From Azospirillum ramasamyi (GTDB taxonomy: Bacteria > Pseudomonadota > Alphaproteobacteria > Azospirillales > Azospirillaceae), in assembly GCF_003233655.1 (NCBI RefSeq), contig NZ_CP029829.1, positions 463,001 to 527,000 of the forward strand: DNA of 64,000 bases, read 5' to 3'. Under the pieces are notes generated by a model. That model saw only the letters and a program-made list of their open reading frames with translations. It did not search any database and had not been told where the DNA came from. The position numbers and the translations under genes were made by a program. Shown here one piece after another: positions 30,708 to 39,715 of this stretch (its first letter is position 1; each line of letters opens with the position of its first letter).

Positions 30708-32414
30708 TCAGACGGCGCCGCGGACGCTGCCCAGGAAGCGGTCCACCTGACTGCGCAGCAGCTCCGCCTGCTTCGACAGCTCGCCGGAGGAGGAGAGAAG
30801 GCGCGAGGCCCCGCTTCCGGTCTCCGACGCCGCCTGAAGGACGCCGCCGATGGACGAGGACACCTCGTTGGTGCCGGCCGCCGCCTGCTGGACGTTGCGG
30901 GCGATCTCCATGGTCGCGGCGTTCTGGCCGTCGACCGCTTGCGCGATGGTGCCGACGATGGCGTTCACCTCGCCGATCGTCGCGGCGATGTTCTGGATCG
31001 CCTGCACGGCGTCGGCGGTCGCCGTCTGGATTTCCTGGATCTGCTGCGAGATGTCGCCGGTGGCCTTGGCGGTCTGGTTGGCGAGGCTCTTCACCTCGCT
31101 GGCCACCACGGCGAAGCCCTTGCCCGCCTCGCCGGCGCGGGCCGCCTCGATGGTCGCGTTCAGCGCCAGCAGGTTGGTCTGCCCGGCGATGGAGCTGATC
31201 AGGTTCACCACGTCGCCGATCTGGTTCGCCTTGGCGGACAGGCCGTCGACGATGCGGTTGGTGCCGTCCGCCTGATCGGCCGCGTGTCTGGCCTTGCGGC
31301 TGCTCTCGCCGATCTGGCGTCCGATCTCGGCGATGGAGGCCGCCAGTTCCTCCGCGGCGGCGGCGACGGTCTGGACATTGACCGAGGCCTGTTCGGACGC
31401 GGCGGCGACGGTGGTCGCCTGGGTCTCGGTATGGTCGGCGGTGGTCGTCAGCGACTGCGCCAGCGCCCGCACCTCGGTCGAGGAGGTGGAAACGCTGTCG
31501 ACCACGCCCTTCACCTCGCGCTCGAACCGGCTGGCCAGCGCCGCCATCTCGGCACGCTTGCGCTCCTCGGCGGCGTGCTCGGCCTCGGCCTGGCGGCGGC
31601 GGAAGGCGTCGGCCTCCACCGCGTTGGCCTTGAACACCTCGACGGCGCCGGTGATCTGCCCGATCTCGTCCCGCGAGCCGGAGGCTGGCACGGCCACGGT
31701 CAGATCGCCTCTCGCCAGCGTCAGCATCGCGTCGGTCAGCCGGCGCAGCGGACGCAGGGCCGCCACCGTCCACAGCCCGAAACCGGCGGCCAGCAGCAGG
31801 GCGGCGCCGCACAGCGACAGCATCAGCGTCTGGAAGCCGCTGGCCACTGCGCGCGCACGGGCGGCGATCTGCTGGTTCTTGCGCTCCTGCAGGTCGATGA
31901 AGGCGTTGATGCGCTTCAGCCATTCGGTGAAGGCCGGACGGGCGTCCTGCATCAGCGCCTTCTGGGCGCCGGCCATGTCGTTGGCCTTGCGGGCGGCGAT
32001 GACCGCCGTGAGCGTCGGCAGGGCCTTCGTCTCGATCTCCTTGATGCCGGCGAGCAGGGACCGCTCTTCCGGCTCGACATCGGCCATGCCCGCGAACATG
32101 GCGTCGAGAGGCTTGGCGGATTGCTCGTAGAAGGCGGCCAACCGGTCGATGTCGGCGAGCGCCGCGGACAGGGTCGCCGGATCGGTGGCCAGCACCACGT
32201 CGCGCAGCGCGATGGCGCGGTCATGCACGCTGCCACGGAAGTTGATGGCGTAGCGCTGCTTGACGCTGTTCACCTCGTTGATCCGGGTGAGGTCGGAGTC
32301 GATCTTCCGCACCTCGCGGACGCCGGTGACGGTCAGGCTCAGCAGGAGAAGAAGCACCACGCCGAAGCCGAGAAACAGCCGCGTGCGTATGGTGGCGTGC
32401 CGGGAAAGGAACAT
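30708..32414 (-). CDS. Methyl-accepting chemotaxis protein
   Basis: A 568-residue chemoreceptor. Membrane helices at about 12-31 and 194-218 bracket a periplasmic helical sensor (four-helix-bundle type, with [15 protein letters not shown]). A HAMP domain (about 215-270) follows. The cytoplasmic signalling domain has the conserved hairpin tip with [20 protein letters not shown] and [13 protein letters not shown]. No C-terminal CheR-binding pentapeptide is seen. It should signal to CheA/CheW, which are not in this window. The ligand is unknown. It is divergent from the S10 peptidase gene. Confidence 0.93.
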   Translation of the reverse strand: MFLSRHATIRTRLFLGFGVVLLLLLSLTVTGVREVRKIDSDLTRINEVNSVKQRYAINFRGSVHDRAIALRDVVLATDPATLSAALADIDRLAAFYEQSAKPLDAMFAGMADVEPEERSLLAGIKEIETKALPTLTAVIAARKANDMAGAQKALMQDARPAFTEWLKRINAFIDLQERKNQQIAARARAVASGFQTLMLSLCGAALLLAAGFGLWTVAALRPLRRLTDAMLTLARGDLTVAVPASGSRDEIGQITGAVEVFKANAVEADAFRRRQAEAEHAAEERKRAEMAALASRFEREVKGVVDSVSTSSTEVRALAQSLTTTADHTETQATTVAAASEQASVNVQTVAAAAEELAASIAEIGRQIGESSRKARHAADQADGTNRIVDGLSAKANQIGDVVNLISSIAGQTNLLALNATIEAARAGEAGKGFAVVASEVKSLANQTAKATGDISQQIQEIQTATADAVQAIQNIAATIGEVNAIVGTIAQAVDGQNAATMEIARNVQQAAAGTNEVSSSIGGVLQAASETGSGASRLLSSSGELSKQAELLRSQVDRFLGSVRGAV

Positions 32415-32658
32415 TGCGGCGCATCCCGTCGATAATGACGATGGCAGGGGAGTTCATCCTATACGAAAGATTCTGCTCTTTCGGTGATATCGAAATGTGA
32501 CATCGCGTGCGCTTGGCAAGCCTGCCGGGAAAACATGTTCCAGGGGGGAAGGGGGACCGGAGCGGCGGCCGCAAGGAAGGCGGGTTGCGGATCGGTGGCG
32601 GTGCCGCAATATGCGTCGGGCCTGCAACTTTCCGGGAGTTCGCGCCTTGGGACCGTCG

Positions 32659-34311
32659 ATGCCGCCTCAGCCCCCATCCGCCCGGCCGCCGCGACGGCTC
32701 CGCCTCCCATCCGGCATCCTGGCGCTGGCGTTGCTGCCGGCCCTTCTGGCGCCGCTTTCCCCCGGTTCCGCTTTCGCCCAGGACACTGAACAGGAGGCCG
32801 CTCAGGACTCTGGGCAGGATGCTGCGCAAGGTAGGGCGGAGGCCGCCAAGCCCGGCGCGGGGGCGGAGGACCGGAGGCGGGAGGACCGCAGGGGTGACGA
32901 TCTCCAGGGATTCGACCCGCAGCGCAGCGTGACCCGGCACAGCCTGCCGCTTCCCGGCGGGGCGCTGGCCTATGAAGCGACGGCGGAATTCCTGCCGCTG
33001 CGCGACGGCGCCAAGGAGGAATTGGCGGCCCGCATCTTCACGGTGTCCTACATCGCCGAGCCGAAGAACCCGGCCGATGGGCCGCGGCCCGTCACCTTCG
33101 TCTTCAACGGCGGGCCGGGCGCCGCGTCGGCCTACATGCATCTTGGAGCGGCCGGACCCAAGGTGGTCGCCTTCGGGCCCGACGGCACCCTGCCGCCGCC
33201 GCCCGCCGCGCTCGTCGACAATCCCGACAGCTGGCTGGCCTTCACCGACCTGGTCTTCGTCGATCCGGTCGGGACGGGCTTCAGCCGGGCCGTGAAGCCC
33301 GACGAGACGGAGAAGCGCTTCTGGTCGGTGGACGGCGACGCGCGGGCGATGGCCGAGGTCGTCCGGCTCTGGCTGACCCGCCATGGGCGCTGGTCGTCTC
33401 CTGTTTTCCTCGCCGGGGAAAGCTATGGCGGCTTCCGCATCGCCAAGATGGCCGAGGAACTGATCGATCAGGCCGGGCTTGCGGTGAGCGGGCTGATCCT
33501 GGTCTCGCCCGTCGTCGATTTCGCCGCCATCGACGAGGACGGCATCCTCGGCCCCGCGTGGAAGCTGCCGTCCATGGCCGCCTCCGCCGCCGCGCTGGGA
33601 CGCAGGACCGGCACCCCTGAACAGGCGGCAGAGGCGGCGGAGCGGTTCGCGCTCGGCCCCTACCTGACCGGACTTGCCGGGATGGACTATGGGCGGCTCG
33701 ACGCCGCGCAGGACCTCTTCGCCGAGGTCGCGCGCATCACCGGCCTGCCGGTGGAGATCGTGCGCCGCCAGCGCGGGCGGGTGCCGATGGGCGCCTTCAC
33801 GCGCGAGCTTCTGCGCGACCAGGGGCGCATCCTCAGCATCTATGACGGCACCTTCACCGCGGCCGATCCCGATCCGGGCGCGGCCCGCATTCCATTCGAT
33901 CCCTTCCTGAAGGGGACGGTGCCGACCTACACGACAGCCTTCGCCGCATACGCCCATGATGCTCTGGGGGTGCGGACCGACGCGCCCTACCGGCTGCTGA
34001 GCAACCGGGTGAACCGGAACTGGGAATGGCCGCGGATGTCGGTGCCGAGCGCCGTCGACGCGCTGCAGACGGCGCTGACCCTGCAGCCGGCGCTGCGGGT
34101 GCGGATCGTCCATGGCCTTACCGACCTGATCACCCCCTACATGGCCTCGCGCTGGGTGGCGTCCAGGCTGGAGTTGCCGGAGGGCGAGCGCGACCGGGTG
34201 GCGGTGACGGTGCATCCCGGCGGGCACATGATGTACACGCGGCCGGAGGGCCGCGCCGCGCTGGCCGCCGATGCCCGCGCCCTGGTCGAGGAGGCCCTGC
34301 GCAACCGCTGA
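32659..34311 (+). CDS. Serine carboxypeptidase family protein (S10)
   Basis: A 550-residue exported peptidase. A signal peptide (about 15-42, ending GSAFAQD) is followed by an acidic, Gln- and Arg-rich low-complexity stretch to about residue 85, then the alpha/beta-hydrolase core. The oxyanion hole is in FNGGPGAAS, nucleophile Ser255 in GESYGG, Asp489 in HGLTDLITP and His523 in GGHMMYT, a complete S10 triad. S10 enzymes remove C-terminal residues at acidic pH; bacterial substrates are little known. Site of action is the periplasm or outside. The ATG at 32659 puts the signal peptide near the N-terminus. The gene is convergent with flagellin across a strong terminator. Confidence 0.88.
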   Translation: MPPQPPSARPPRRLRLPSGILALALLPALLAPLSPGSAFAQDTEQEAAQDSGQDAAQGRAEAAKPGAGAEDRRREDRRGDDLQGFDPQRSVTRHSLPLPGGALAYEATAEFLPLRDGAKEELAARIFTVSYIAEPKNPADGPRPVTFVFNGGPGAASAYMHLGAAGPKVVAFGPDGTLPPPPAALVDNPDSWLAFTDLVFVDPVGTGFSRAVKPDETEKRFWSVDGDARAMAEVVRLWLTRHGRWSSPVFLAGESYGGFRIAKMAEELIDQAGLAVSGLILVSPVVDFAAIDEDGILGPAWKLPSMAASAAALGRRTGTPEQAAEAAERFALGPYLTGLAGMDYGRLDAAQDLFAEVARITGLPVEIVRRQRGRVPMGAFTRELLRDQGRILSIYDGTFTAADPDPGAARIPFDPFLKGTVPTYTTAFAAYAHDALGVRTDAPYRLLSNRVNRNWEWPRMSVPSAVDALQTALTLQPALRVRIVHGLTDLITPYMASRWVASRLELPEGERDRVAVTVHPGGHMMYTRPEGRAALAADARALVEEALRNR

Positions 34312-34395
34312 CGACGCCGGCCGGCCGCGCCCGCCGGTTGAAGGCGGGCACAAGCCGTCCTGAGATGGCGTCCTGAACAGGCCGGAGAGAGGAAT

Positions 34396-34433
34396 CGAAA
34401 AGGGGGCGCCCCGGTCGGAGCGCCCCCTTTTCG
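34396..34433. terminator. Bidirectional intrinsic terminator
   Basis: A perfect 14-bp inverted repeat, 34396-34409 with 34420-34433, has A4 on one side and T4 on the other, so it can end transcription of both the S10 peptidase gene and the convergent flagellin gene. Just beyond it GGCCCTGGTCC is tandemly repeated. Confidence 0.9.
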
Positions 34434-34465
34434 TGTATCCGGCCCTGGTCCGGCCCTGGTCCGGC

Positions 34466-36325
34466 TTAGAACAGACGCAGGATCGACTGCTGCGACTGGT
34501 TGGCCAGCGAGAGGGCGATGGTGCCGAGCTGCTGACGGGTCTGCAGCATCAGCAGGCTGGCGCCTTCCTCGTTCTGGTCGGCCAGCGTCAGCTTGCTGGC
34601 GCCTTCCGTCAGCACGTCGCTGAACTCCTTGGTGAAGCTCTCGCGGGTCGTGATGATGTTCAGGTTGGTCGACAGCGACTGCGACGCGGAACGGATCGTC
34701 GCCTTGGCGTTGTCCAGGCCGGCCACCGCCTTGTCGATGTCGGCGCGGTCCATCCAGTCGTTCTGCGCGCCATCCATCCGCAGGCCCTGGCCGCTGGTCG
34801 ACAGGTTCACGGCGTTCACGGTGATCGAGTTGGTGTTGCGCTCGTTCAGCTGAACCGTGATGTCGTTCGACGTGGTGGCGTCGGAAATCTGCTTGGTGAC
34901 GATGTTGGCCGAGCAGTTGGCCGTCGCCGCCTGCTGGATGGTCGAGGCGTCGATGCCCAGCCGCACCGTGCCGGTGTCGAAGGTGAAGGACTGTTCGCCG
35001 CCGGACAGCTTGCCGTCGCCGCGTTCGTTCATGCCGTCGCGGGTGACCTGGGCGCCGCTGGAGTTGGTCACCTGGATCTGCAGGTCGACCTTCTTCTCGA
35101 TGGTCGAGATGCCGTTGCCCTGGTTGTTCGCCGCTTCCAGCAGCTTGCGGTCGACGGTGAAGGACACCACCGTGCCCGACGCGAAGCTTTCCGAGATCTT
35201 CTTGGTCAGCGCGTTGGTCGTGCTGGCCGTCACGGTGAAGTCGCGGACCACGCCGGCGGTGGTCGCACCGGTCAGGACGATCGTGTTGCCGGAGCCCAGC
35301 GAAGCGGTGGCGACGTCCTTGCCCTGCAGGCGGCCGCTGGTGATGGCGTTGCTGATCGATGCCACCAGCTGGGCGGCGACGTTGCCGCTTCCGCTCATGC
35401 CCACGGCGACGTCGCCGGAGGTGGCGGTGTAGCTGAAGGTCTGGCCTTCGACGGTGATGCTGAAGATGTCGCCTTCTTCGATGGTGCCGCTGACGTTCAC
35501 GCCCGACTGCTGCGCGTTGCCGGCCGTGGCGGCCTGCGCCAGATTGGTCGTCATCGTCTGCGTGTTGTCGAAGTAGGAGATCGTGCGGCTTTCGTTGCCG
35601 TCCGACACGATGAAGTCGCGGGTGCGGCCGTTGGCGCCGCGGACTTCGATCTGGACGTCGGAGAAGCTGCCCAGCGTGCTGGACATCGTGCCCGACAGCT
35701 TCAGGCCGACGAGGCCGTGCTTGTTCTCGGCCTTGGAGATGTCGGCGGTCTTGCCCTCAACCGAACCGTCGCCCTTGATGCGGATCGAATAGGTGTCGGG
35801 GGAGATGACGTTGGTGACGCGGGCGTTGTCGACGCCGGTGATGGTGTTGACGGCGGCGCGGGACTCGCTGGTGCTGTCCATGCTCATGCCGTTGCCGTTG
35901 ATCAGGTTCTTGCCCTGATAACCGCTGTCGGCGGCCAGCTTGTCGATCTGGTCCTTCAGCGTGTTGAACTGGGCGGCCAGCGACTTGCGGGTGGCCACGG
36001 AGGCGGCGTCGGTGCCCAGCGCGGCGTAGGCGGCGGTGGTCAGGCCCTTGGCCTGGTCGACCAGCGAGTCGATCGAGGTCAGGCCCTTGTCGGCGGCCTG
36101 GATGGTGCTGATCGACTGGCCCATCGCGTCCTTCAGCGAGGACAGGTCGCCGGCACGCTGGTTCAGGCCCTTGGCGGCGAAGAAGGAGGTGGGACCATCC
36201 AGAGCCGAGTTGATCTTGTTGCCCGTCGACAGGATGTTCTGCTTCTTGTCGATTTGCGACTGCGTGCTCTGCAGCTGCAGCAGGTTCGTGCGCATCGAGG
36301 CGGTCAGGGTCACATTACCGGCCAT
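34466..36325 (-). CDS. Flagellin
   Basis: The 619-residue filament protein has conserved ends that form the D0/D1 core: NVTLTASMRTNLLQLQST and NILSTGNKINSALDGPTSFF at the start, TRESFTKEFSDVLTEGASKL and LANQSQQSILRLF at the end. The middle (about 170-490) is a variable, Ser/Thr/Asn-rich exposed region. It contains one Cys (Cys471), unusual for a secreted flagellin. AAGGAG lies nine bases before the ATG at 36325. A sigma54-like promoter is found 80-100 bases upstream. Azospirillum flagellins are known glycoproteins, which makes the nearby sugar-transferase set of interest. No other flagellar gene is in the window. Confidence 0.95.
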   Translation of the reverse strand: MAGNVTLTASMRTNLLQLQSTQSQIDKKQNILSTGNKINSALDGPTSFFAAKGLNQRAGDLSSLKDAMGQSISTIQAADKGLTSIDSLVDQAKGLTTAAYAALGTDAASVATRKSLAAQFNTLKDQIDKLAADSGYQGKNLINGNGMSMDSTSESRAAVNTITGVDNARVTNVISPDTYSIRIKGDGSVEGKTADISKAENKHGLVGLKLSGTMSSTLGSFSDVQIEVRGANGRTRDFIVSDGNESRTISYFDNTQTMTTNLAQAATAGNAQQSGVNVSGTIEEGDIFSITVEGQTFSYTATSGDVAVGMSGSGNVAAQLVASISNAITSGRLQGKDVATASLGSGNTIVLTGATTAGVVRDFTVTASTTNALTKKISESFASGTVVSFTVDRKLLEAANNQGNGISTIEKKVDLQIQVTNSSGAQVTRDGMNERGDGKLSGGEQSFTFDTGTVRLGIDASTIQQAATANCSANIVTKQISDATTSNDITVQLNERNTNSITVNAVNLSTSGQGLRMDGAQNDWMDRADIDKAVAGLDNAKATIRSASQSLSTNLNIITTRESFTKEFSDVLTEGASKLTLADQNEEGASLLMLQTRQQLGTIALSLANQSQQSILRLF

Positions 36326-36406
36326 GGTCCTAGTCTCCTTCTGAGGCTGTCCCCGCGCTTGGTCATTTGACCGGCGAGGCAACGTGCGTTTTCCTGACAC
36401 CACTGT

Positions 36407-36423
36407 TTCAAGCGCCGTGCCAA
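36407..36423 (-). promoter_or_regulatory. Possible sigma54 promoter of flagellin
   Basis: On the minus strand TTGGCACGGCGCTTGAA matches the -24/-12 consensus YTGGCACGRNNNTTGCW except at the -12 GC, which is GA. The -24 element is perfect. Transcription would start near 36395, giving a leader of about 70 bases. Poly-A/T runs 50-70 bases upstream would suit IHF-type bending. Confidence 0.45.
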
Positions 36424-36638
36424 CTGCGCTGATGTGCCATAAGGCGCTGATTTTCCTATGGAATAAAAAAGGGTCGGCAAAAAGGGCAGGGTTGGGGCGG
36501 CCCCGGCCGGCGGGCGGTCCGAAAAAGTTTCCCGGAATCTTTTGCCGGTGACGGACGGTTCTGCCGAGGTGGCCGGCGGTAAGAATCTTCCCACCGCCTT
36601 GCCGGCGCGGCTATGGTCTGCCTCCAAACCGCGTCCCA

Positions 36639-36668
36639 AGTATCGAACGCATGAGTATCGAACGCATG
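36639..36668. repeat. Perfect 15-bp tandem duplication
   Basis: AGTATCGAACGCATG occurs twice head to tail (36639-36653 and 36654-36668), 39 bases before the RidA start. The rest of the 381-base flagellin-RidA gap holds the flagellin promoter and GC-rich sequence, with no gene. Confidence 0.85.
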
Positions 36669-36706
36669 GCCCCGACGCGGGCCGCACCAGGGAAGGGAGA
36701 AGCATC

Positions 36707-37174
36707 ATGACCGGTCGGATCGACGCGCGCCTGGCGGAACTGGGAATCGAGCTGCCGCAGGCCGCGGCCCCGGTGGCGGCCTATGTGCCCTACACCCGTT
36801 CGGGCAACACCCTTTACATCTCGGGCCAGGTCACGGTCTGGAACGGCGAGCGCAAGTTCGTCGGCAAGGTCGGCCAGGACTTCACGGTGGAGCAGGGCAA
36901 GGAAGCGGCGCGCCTTTGCGCGCTGAACATCCTGGCCCAGGCCAAGGCCGCACTGGGCGGCGACCTGGACCGCGTCACCCGCGTGCTGCGGCTGGGCGGC
37001 TTCGTCAACTCCGGCCCGGACTTCCACGATCATCCGCTGGTGATCAACGGCGCGTCGGAACTGATGCGCGACGTATTCGGCGAAGCCGGCCAGCATGCCC
37101 GCGCCGCGGTCGGCGCCCCATCGCTGCCCGGCAACGTCGCGGTCGAGGTCGACGCCATCCTGGAAGTGGCCTGA
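36707..37174 (+). CDS. RidA family protein
   Basis: A 155-residue protein of the RidA/YjgF/UK114 family, which hydrolyses reactive enamine/imine intermediates in its archetype. Family features are SGNTLYISGQV, the segment GGFVNSGPDFHDHPLVING and ARAAVGAPSLPGNVAVEVDAI with the conserved Arg. The length exceeds the 130 residues of classical RidA and fits the longer subfamily common in proteobacteria. GGAAGGGAGA precedes the ATG. It is followed after 81 bases by the FemAB-like gene on the same strand. Confidence 0.88.
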   Translation: MTGRIDARLAELGIELPQAAAPVAAYVPYTRSGNTLYISGQVTVWNGERKFVGKVGQDFTVEQGKEAARLCALNILAQAKAALGGDLDRVTRVLRLGGFVNSGPDFHDHPLVINGASELMRDVFGEAGQHARAAVGAPSLPGNVAVEVDAILEVA

Positions 37175-37255
37175 CCCGCGTCACGGCGGTGCGGGCGTCT
37201 TGCCGCAAAGCGGCATGAGGCTTACCTCCTTGCCATCGTTCAAGGAGACGCATGC

Positions 37256-38419
37256 ATGCCCGACGGCAACGACGCGATCACCGTCAAAGTTCTGACCGGG
37301 ATCGGCGAGGCGGACCAGCAGGGCTGGGACGCCTGCGCCGGTCCCGGCAACCCGTTCCTGTCCCACGCCTTTCTCCTGGCGCTGGAGGAGTCGGGCTCGG
37401 CGAACCGCAAGTCGGGCTGGCGTCCCAGCCATCTCGCCGCCTATGACGGTTCCGGCCGGATGGTGGGCGCGGTGCCCGCCTATCTGAAAAGCCATTCCTA
37501 CGGCGAATATGTCTTCGACCATGCCTGGGCCAACGCCTATGAGCGGGCGGGCGGCAGCTATTACCCCAAGCTGCAGGTAGCGGTGCCCTTCACGCCGGTG
37601 CCTGGGCCGCGCCTGCTGGCGGCGCCGGGACCGCGGGCGGATGCCGTCGCCGATGCTTTGATTTCGGCGCTGGAGCAGGTCGCGGAACGCTACGGCGTCT
37701 CTTCCGCCCATGTCACCTTCCCGGAGCGTGCGGACTGGGACCGGCTGGGGCAGGCCGGCTGGCTGCAGCGGACCGGCGTGCAGTATCATTGGCACAACCG
37801 CGGCTATGGCAGCTTCGACGAATTCCTGGAGGCGCTGAACTCCCGCAAGCGCAAGGCGATCCGCAAGGAAAGGCGCGAAGTCGCCGACAGCAGCGTCCGC
37901 CTGCACACCCTGACCGGCGACGAACTGAAGCCGCAGCATTGGGACGCCTTCCACCGCTTCTACCTGGACACGGCCGACCGCAAATGGGGCGGCGGCTATC
38001 TCAACCGCCGCTTCTTCGACCTGCTGGGCGAGACGATGGCCGACCGGGTGGTTCTGGTGATGTGCGAGGATGGCGGGGAGTGGGTGGCGGGGGCGCTGAA
38101 CCTGCTGGGCGACGATGCGCTGTACGGCCGCAACTGGGGCTCGGATGGGAGCTACCGCTTTCTGCATTTCGAGGCCTGCTATTACCGCGCGCTGGATTTC
38201 GCCATTGAACGCGGGCTGGCGCGCGTCGAAGCGGGCGCGCAGGGCGAACACAAGATCCAGCGCGGCTACATGCCGGTGCCGACCTACAGCGCCCATTGGA
38301 TCGCCGACCCCGGTTTCCGCCGCGCAGTGGACCGCTATCTGGCGCAGGAACGCCCGGCGGTGGCGGCGGAGATCGAGGCGCTGGGCGACGAACTGTCGCC
38401 CTACCGGCGGGAGGGCTAG
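37256..38419 (+). CDS. GNAT/FemAB-like protein (DUF482 family)
   Basis: A 387-residue cytoplasmic protein matching the family annotated as putative peptidoglycan-biosynthesis or FemAB-like acyltransferase (DUF482, COG3146). Visible landmarks are NPFLSHAFLLALEESGS near the start, WANAYERAGGSYYPKL, SRKRKAIRKERR, FYLDTADRKWGGGYLNR, and the C-terminal GAQGEHKIQRGY with HWIADPGF. The reaction is not established for the family. AAGGAGA lies before the ATG. The gene ends five bases before copy 2 of the 113-bp repeat. Confidence 0.82.
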   Translation: MPDGNDAITVKVLTGIGEADQQGWDACAGPGNPFLSHAFLLALEESGSANRKSGWRPSHLAAYDGSGRMVGAVPAYLKSHSYGEYVFDHAWANAYERAGGSYYPKLQVAVPFTPVPGPRLLAAPGPRADAVADALISALEQVAERYGVSSAHVTFPERADWDRLGQAGWLQRTGVQYHWHNRGYGSFDEFLEALNSRKRKAIRKERREVADSSVRLHTLTGDELKPQHWDAFHRFYLDTADRKWGGGYLNRRFFDLLGETMADRVVLVMCEDGGEWVAGALNLLGDDALYGRNWGSDGSYRFLHFEACYYRALDFAIERGLARVEAGAQGEHKIQRGYMPVPTYSAHWIADPGFRRAVDRYLAQERPAVAAEIEALGDELSPYRREG

Positions 38420-38423
38420 GGCC

Positions 38424-38536
38424 AAAGCGAATTTGCATTCGCTTTGGATTCACATGACCTCATTCGCCGGTCGGGCTTCGGCCGCGTGAGCGGCCGGAAC
38501 CGCCGTCGCGGTCCACAGCGGATTGCAATCCGCTTT
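38424..38536 (+). repeat. 113-bp dispersed repeat, copy 2
   Basis: This copy matches 19240-19352 (inverted) with eight differences in 113 bases. It lies between convergent genes and its last bases overlap the TAA stop (38535-38537) of the CoA-transferase. The three hairpins are AAAGCGAAT/ATTCGCTTT, CGGCCGC/GCGGCCG around GTGA, and GCGGAT/ATCCGC around TGCA. Confidence 0.9.
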
Positions 38537-39647
38537 AAACCCAGCCGGCCAGCACCGCGGCGGCATCGCTTTCCCGCAAGGGCGCGCGTTCCGGCGGCGG
38601 GGCGCCGTCGACGCGCAGGCCCATCAGCGTTTCCACCAGCGGTTCCGGCCCGGCCGTGACGCGGATCTGGCCGCGCGCGGCGACATGCGGGTGGGTGGGC
38701 ACCTCGGCCAGTTCGGGCAACGCCTCGAAACAGCAGTCGACGGGATCGAGCAGGGCCTTCCACTCCGCCAGCGTCCGCGTCGCGAACAGCGCCTCCAACT
38801 CCGCGGTCAGGGCGGTCTGGGGCAGCGGGTCGTCCTGCCGGGCGATCCAGTCGGGGCGGCCGACCGCTTCGCAGAAGCCTTGCCAGAACTTGGCCTCCAG
38901 CGCCGACAGGGTGGCGAAGCGGCCATCGGCGGTGCGATAGATGCGATAGCAGGCGGCGCCGCCCGACAGCAGCGCCTCGGCGCGCTTCGGCATGGTGCCG
39001 CGCGCCGCCGCCGTCAGGTTCAAGCCCTGCCAGCCCAACACCGATTCCATGATCGACAGATCGAGGAAACAGCCTTGTCCCGACCGTTCCCGCCCGAACA
39101 GCGCGCCGGCCACCGCCAGCGCCGTCTGCTGGGCCGAGGCGAAATCCGCCACCGGCAGATAGCTGATGACCGGGCGGTCCGGCAGCCCGGAGGCGTCGAG
39201 CCCGCCGCCGACCGCCATGTAGTTCAGGTCGTGCCCGGCCCGCGTGGCGTAGGGGCCGTCATAGCCCCAGCCCGACAGGCTGGCATGCACCAGCCGCGGA
39301 TTGATCTGCCGCAGCCGCTCGCGCCCCAGCCCCAGCTTGTCCATCACGCCCGGCCGGTAGCTCTCGATCAGCGCATCGGCCTTCGCCAACAGGTCTTCCA
39401 GAGCCTTGCGCCCCTCCGCCGACTTCAGGTCGAGGCGGATGACGGTCTTGCCGGCGTTCAGCAGCTTGTAGGCGGCGGTGGTGCCGTCGCTGTCGGCGGG
39501 GCCCAGCCGGCGCAGCGGATCGCCCGCCGGAGGCTCCACCTTCACCACCGTGGCGCCCAGATCGCCCAGCAACTGGGCCGCATGCGGTCCCGGCAGGTAC
39601 TGGCCGAGGTCGATGACGCGCAGTCCGGTCAGGAAGGGCAGGGGCAT
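38535..39647 (-). CDS. CaiB/BaiF family CoA-transferase
   Basis: A 370-residue family III CoA-transferase. The N-terminus LTGLRVIDLGQYLPGPHAA, then GATVVKVEPPAGDPLRRLGP, and LDLKSAEGRKALEDLL are standard; the catalytic Asp is expected in GHDLNYMAVGG. Members include alpha-methylacyl-CoA racemases and CoA-transferases for many acids. The sequence does not show which. The ATG at 39647 was chosen by the family N-terminus. It lies downstream of moaA on the same strand, 68 bases away, with no evident functional link. Confidence 0.88.
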   Translation of the reverse strand: MPLPFLTGLRVIDLGQYLPGPHAAQLLGDLGATVVKVEPPAGDPLRRLGPADSDGTTAAYKLLNAGKTVIRLDLKSAEGRKALEDLLAKADALIESYRPGVMDKLGLGRERLRQINPRLVHASLSGWGYDGPYATRAGHDLNYMAVGGGLDASGLPDRPVISYLPVADFASAQQTALAVAGALFGRERSGQGCFLDLSIMESVLGWQGLNLTAAARGTMPKRAEALLSGGAACYRIYRTADGRFATLSALEAKFWQGFCEAVGRPDWIARQDDPLPQTALTAELEALFATRTLAEWKALLDPVDCCFEALPELAEVPTHPHVAARGQIRVTAGPEPLVETLMGLRVDGAPPPERAPLRESDAAAVLAGWV

Positions 39648-39715
39648 GGCGGTGCTCGCTCTTGGTTGCTTGACCTTCGGCTGGCGTTCCGGGGGGTGAC
39701 GCAGTCTAAGAAATC

